Below, piece by piece: positions 4,985-5,897 of a DNA stretch of 5,897 nucleotides. The position numbers were made by a program, and so were the translations under genes. Every line of letters starts with the position of its first letter. Position 1 is the first letter of the stretch. Source of the stretch: Bordetella parapertussis (GTDB taxonomy: Bacteria; Pseudomonadota; Gammaproteobacteria; Burkholderiales; SG8-39); the NCBI GenBank assembly GCA_945906975.1, contig CAMDRY010000221.1:1-5897 (forward strand), in the 5' to 3' direction. The notes under the pieces are model-generated. The model had not been told where the DNA came from. It did not search any database and saw nothing but the letters and a program-made list of their open reading frames with translations.

Positions 4985-5897
4985 GTGCACCCGGGTAGCC
5001 CGTTGCCCCGACTGTCCAGTCTTCGCTTCCCGGCGATCGCCTTTTTTCTGGGGGCGGGAAGCGTCGCCGGATACGCGCCGCTTAACTGGTTTGCCATTCC
5101 CCTCCTCGCGCTCGCGGGCCTGTTCTTCATCTGGCACCGAGTCGCATCGGCGCGCGAGGCGGCGCTGACCGGTTTCGCTTTCGGGCTCGGCCTGTTCGGC
5201 GTCGGCGTCTCATGGGTTTATGTGAGCCTGCATGATTACGGCATGATGCCCGCCCCGCTCGCGGCGCTCGCCACCGCGCTCTTTTGCGCCTACCTGGCCC
5301 TGCATCCAGCCCTGGTCGGCTGGCTGCTGGCACGCCTGCAAATACCGCTGGTCGTACGCATGCTGGTTGCGGCACCCGCGCTTTGGGTGATGGTCGAGTG
5401 GTTGCGACTCTGGATTTTCACCGGCTTTCCCTGGCTTGCACTCGGCTACTCGCAACTGGACGGACCGCTTTCGGGCTTTGCACCGCTGTCCGGCGTCTAC
5501 GGTGTTTCGTTGATCTCAAGCGCCGCTGCGGCGCTGCTCGCCTGGGCGTTTGCGGCACGTGGAATGGCGCTGCTTGCCGCTCCAGCCGGATTGGCGCTGC
5601 TCTTCGTTTGCGGCCACGGCCTGACCCAGATCGAATGGACCGATGCGGTCGGCGAACCCCTTACCGTGCGTCTGCTGCAAGGCAATGTTCCACAGGAAAT
5701 GAAGTTTATCGAGGGCAGGTATGAAACGACGCTTGCAGCCTACGAGCGGCTCGCCGACGCTAAGCCGGCGCGCCTGGTCATCACCCCGGAAACGGCAATT
5801 CCGCGTTTTCTCGACGGCGTGTCCCCGGACTACCTGCGGCGACTGGAGGCGATCGCCCGCAAGAATGATGGCGATATGCTGATCGGTGTGCCGGCAC
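4985..5897 (+). CDS. lnt: Apolipoprotein N-acyltransferase Lnt, N-terminal 304 residues (cut by window end)
   Basis: Lnt is the inner-membrane enzyme that transfers an acyl chain from phospholipid to the N-terminal diacylglyceryl-cysteine of lipoproteins, the last step after Lgt and LspA. The visible part has the expected order: several membrane segments (roughly 15-29, 34-51, 62-80, 89-116, 121-140, 166-189, 193-209) with the family block EWLRLWIFTGFPWLALGYSQ (138-157), then the start of the periplasmic nitrilase-like domain with LLQGNVPQEMKF (230-241) and LVITPETAIP (264-273). E269 in that block matches the catalytic Glu (E267 in E. coli). The catalytic Lys and Cys lie beyond the window. 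The frame opens right after the corC stop. The GTG at 4985 is the first possible start and puts the catalytic Glu within two residues of E. coli numbering; a TTG at 5003 is an alternative. The first ATG in frame (residue 87) falls after three membrane segments and cannot be the start. Confidence 0.95.
   Translation, partial: MHPGSPLPRLSSLRFPAIAFFLGAGSVAGYAPLNWFAIPLLALAGLFFIWHRVASAREAALTGFAFGLGLFGVGVSWVYVSLHDYGMMPAPLAALATALFCAYLALHPALVGWLLARLQIPLVVRMLVAAPALWVMVEWLRLWIFTGFPWLALGYSQLDGPLSGFAPLSGVYGVSLISSAAAALLAWAFAARGMALLAAPAGLALLFVCGHGLTQIEWTDAVGEPLTVRLLQGNVPQEMKFIEGRYETTLAAYERLADAKPARLVITPETAIPRFLDGVSPDYLRRLEAIARKNDGDMLIGVPA

Noticed and set aside
5284..5724. Plus-strand open frame of 146 codons in another frame inside lnt
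   Set aside because: The lnt frame here has membrane segments and the GFPWLALGYSQ block. The alternative translation is Arg/Ala/Gly-rich with no signature.
1..5897. Mobile element, phage, CRISPR array, toxin-antitoxin or defence system
   Set aside because: No transposase, integrase, repeat-spacer array or defence-type domain is visible. All recognisable genes are conserved housekeeping genes in a known order.

Overview
The window looks like chromosomal DNA from a betaproteobacterium, probably of the Burkholderiales or Nitrosomonadales. This rests on moderately high GC, the gene order tRNA-Met / small exported protein / miaB / phoH(ybeZ) / ybeY / corC(ybeX) / lnt, and the style of the protein sequences (for example the MiaB start [21 protein letters not shown]). 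I cannot name a genus from sequence alone.

Layout. Positions 1-147 (minus strand) hold the first 49 codons of a ketopantoate reductase-like gene that runs off the left edge. Positions 148-345 are a divergent, AT-richer intergenic stretch with a 7-bp inverted repeat and a strong sigma70-type promoter that serves the elongator tRNA-Met(CAU) at 346-422. Positions 423-743 have no convincing gene. They hold several small inverted repeats, a run of GGTACA repeats and a possible promoter. From 744 to the right edge every gene is on the plus strand: a small exported protein of unknown function (744-1058), miaB (1077-2459), phoH/ybeZ (2496-3548), ybeY (3545-4039, start overlapping the phoH stop), corC/ybeX (4148-4981) and the 5' part of lnt (from a GTG at 4985, cut by the right edge).

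How the genes fit together. miaB, ybeZ, ybeY, ybeX and lnt form a well-known conserved proteobacterial cluster. MiaB completes the ms2i6A37 modification of tRNAs. YbeY is the endoribonuclease of rRNA maturation and ribosome quality control, and YbeZ is its NTPase partner. YbeX/CorC is a CBS-domain protein linked to Mg2+/Co2+ homeostasis and ribosome physiology. Lnt performs the last acylation of lipoproteins. Tight spacing (18, 36, -4 and 3 nt) suggests co-transcription. The 108-nt gap before corC is the one place where an internal promoter looks plausible.

All complete genes look intact, with their key residues present. I see no mobile element, CRISPR array, frameshift or sign of recent transfer. 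I do not find a new biological system here. The least explained items are the exported protein at 744-1058 and the repeat-rich leader in front of it.
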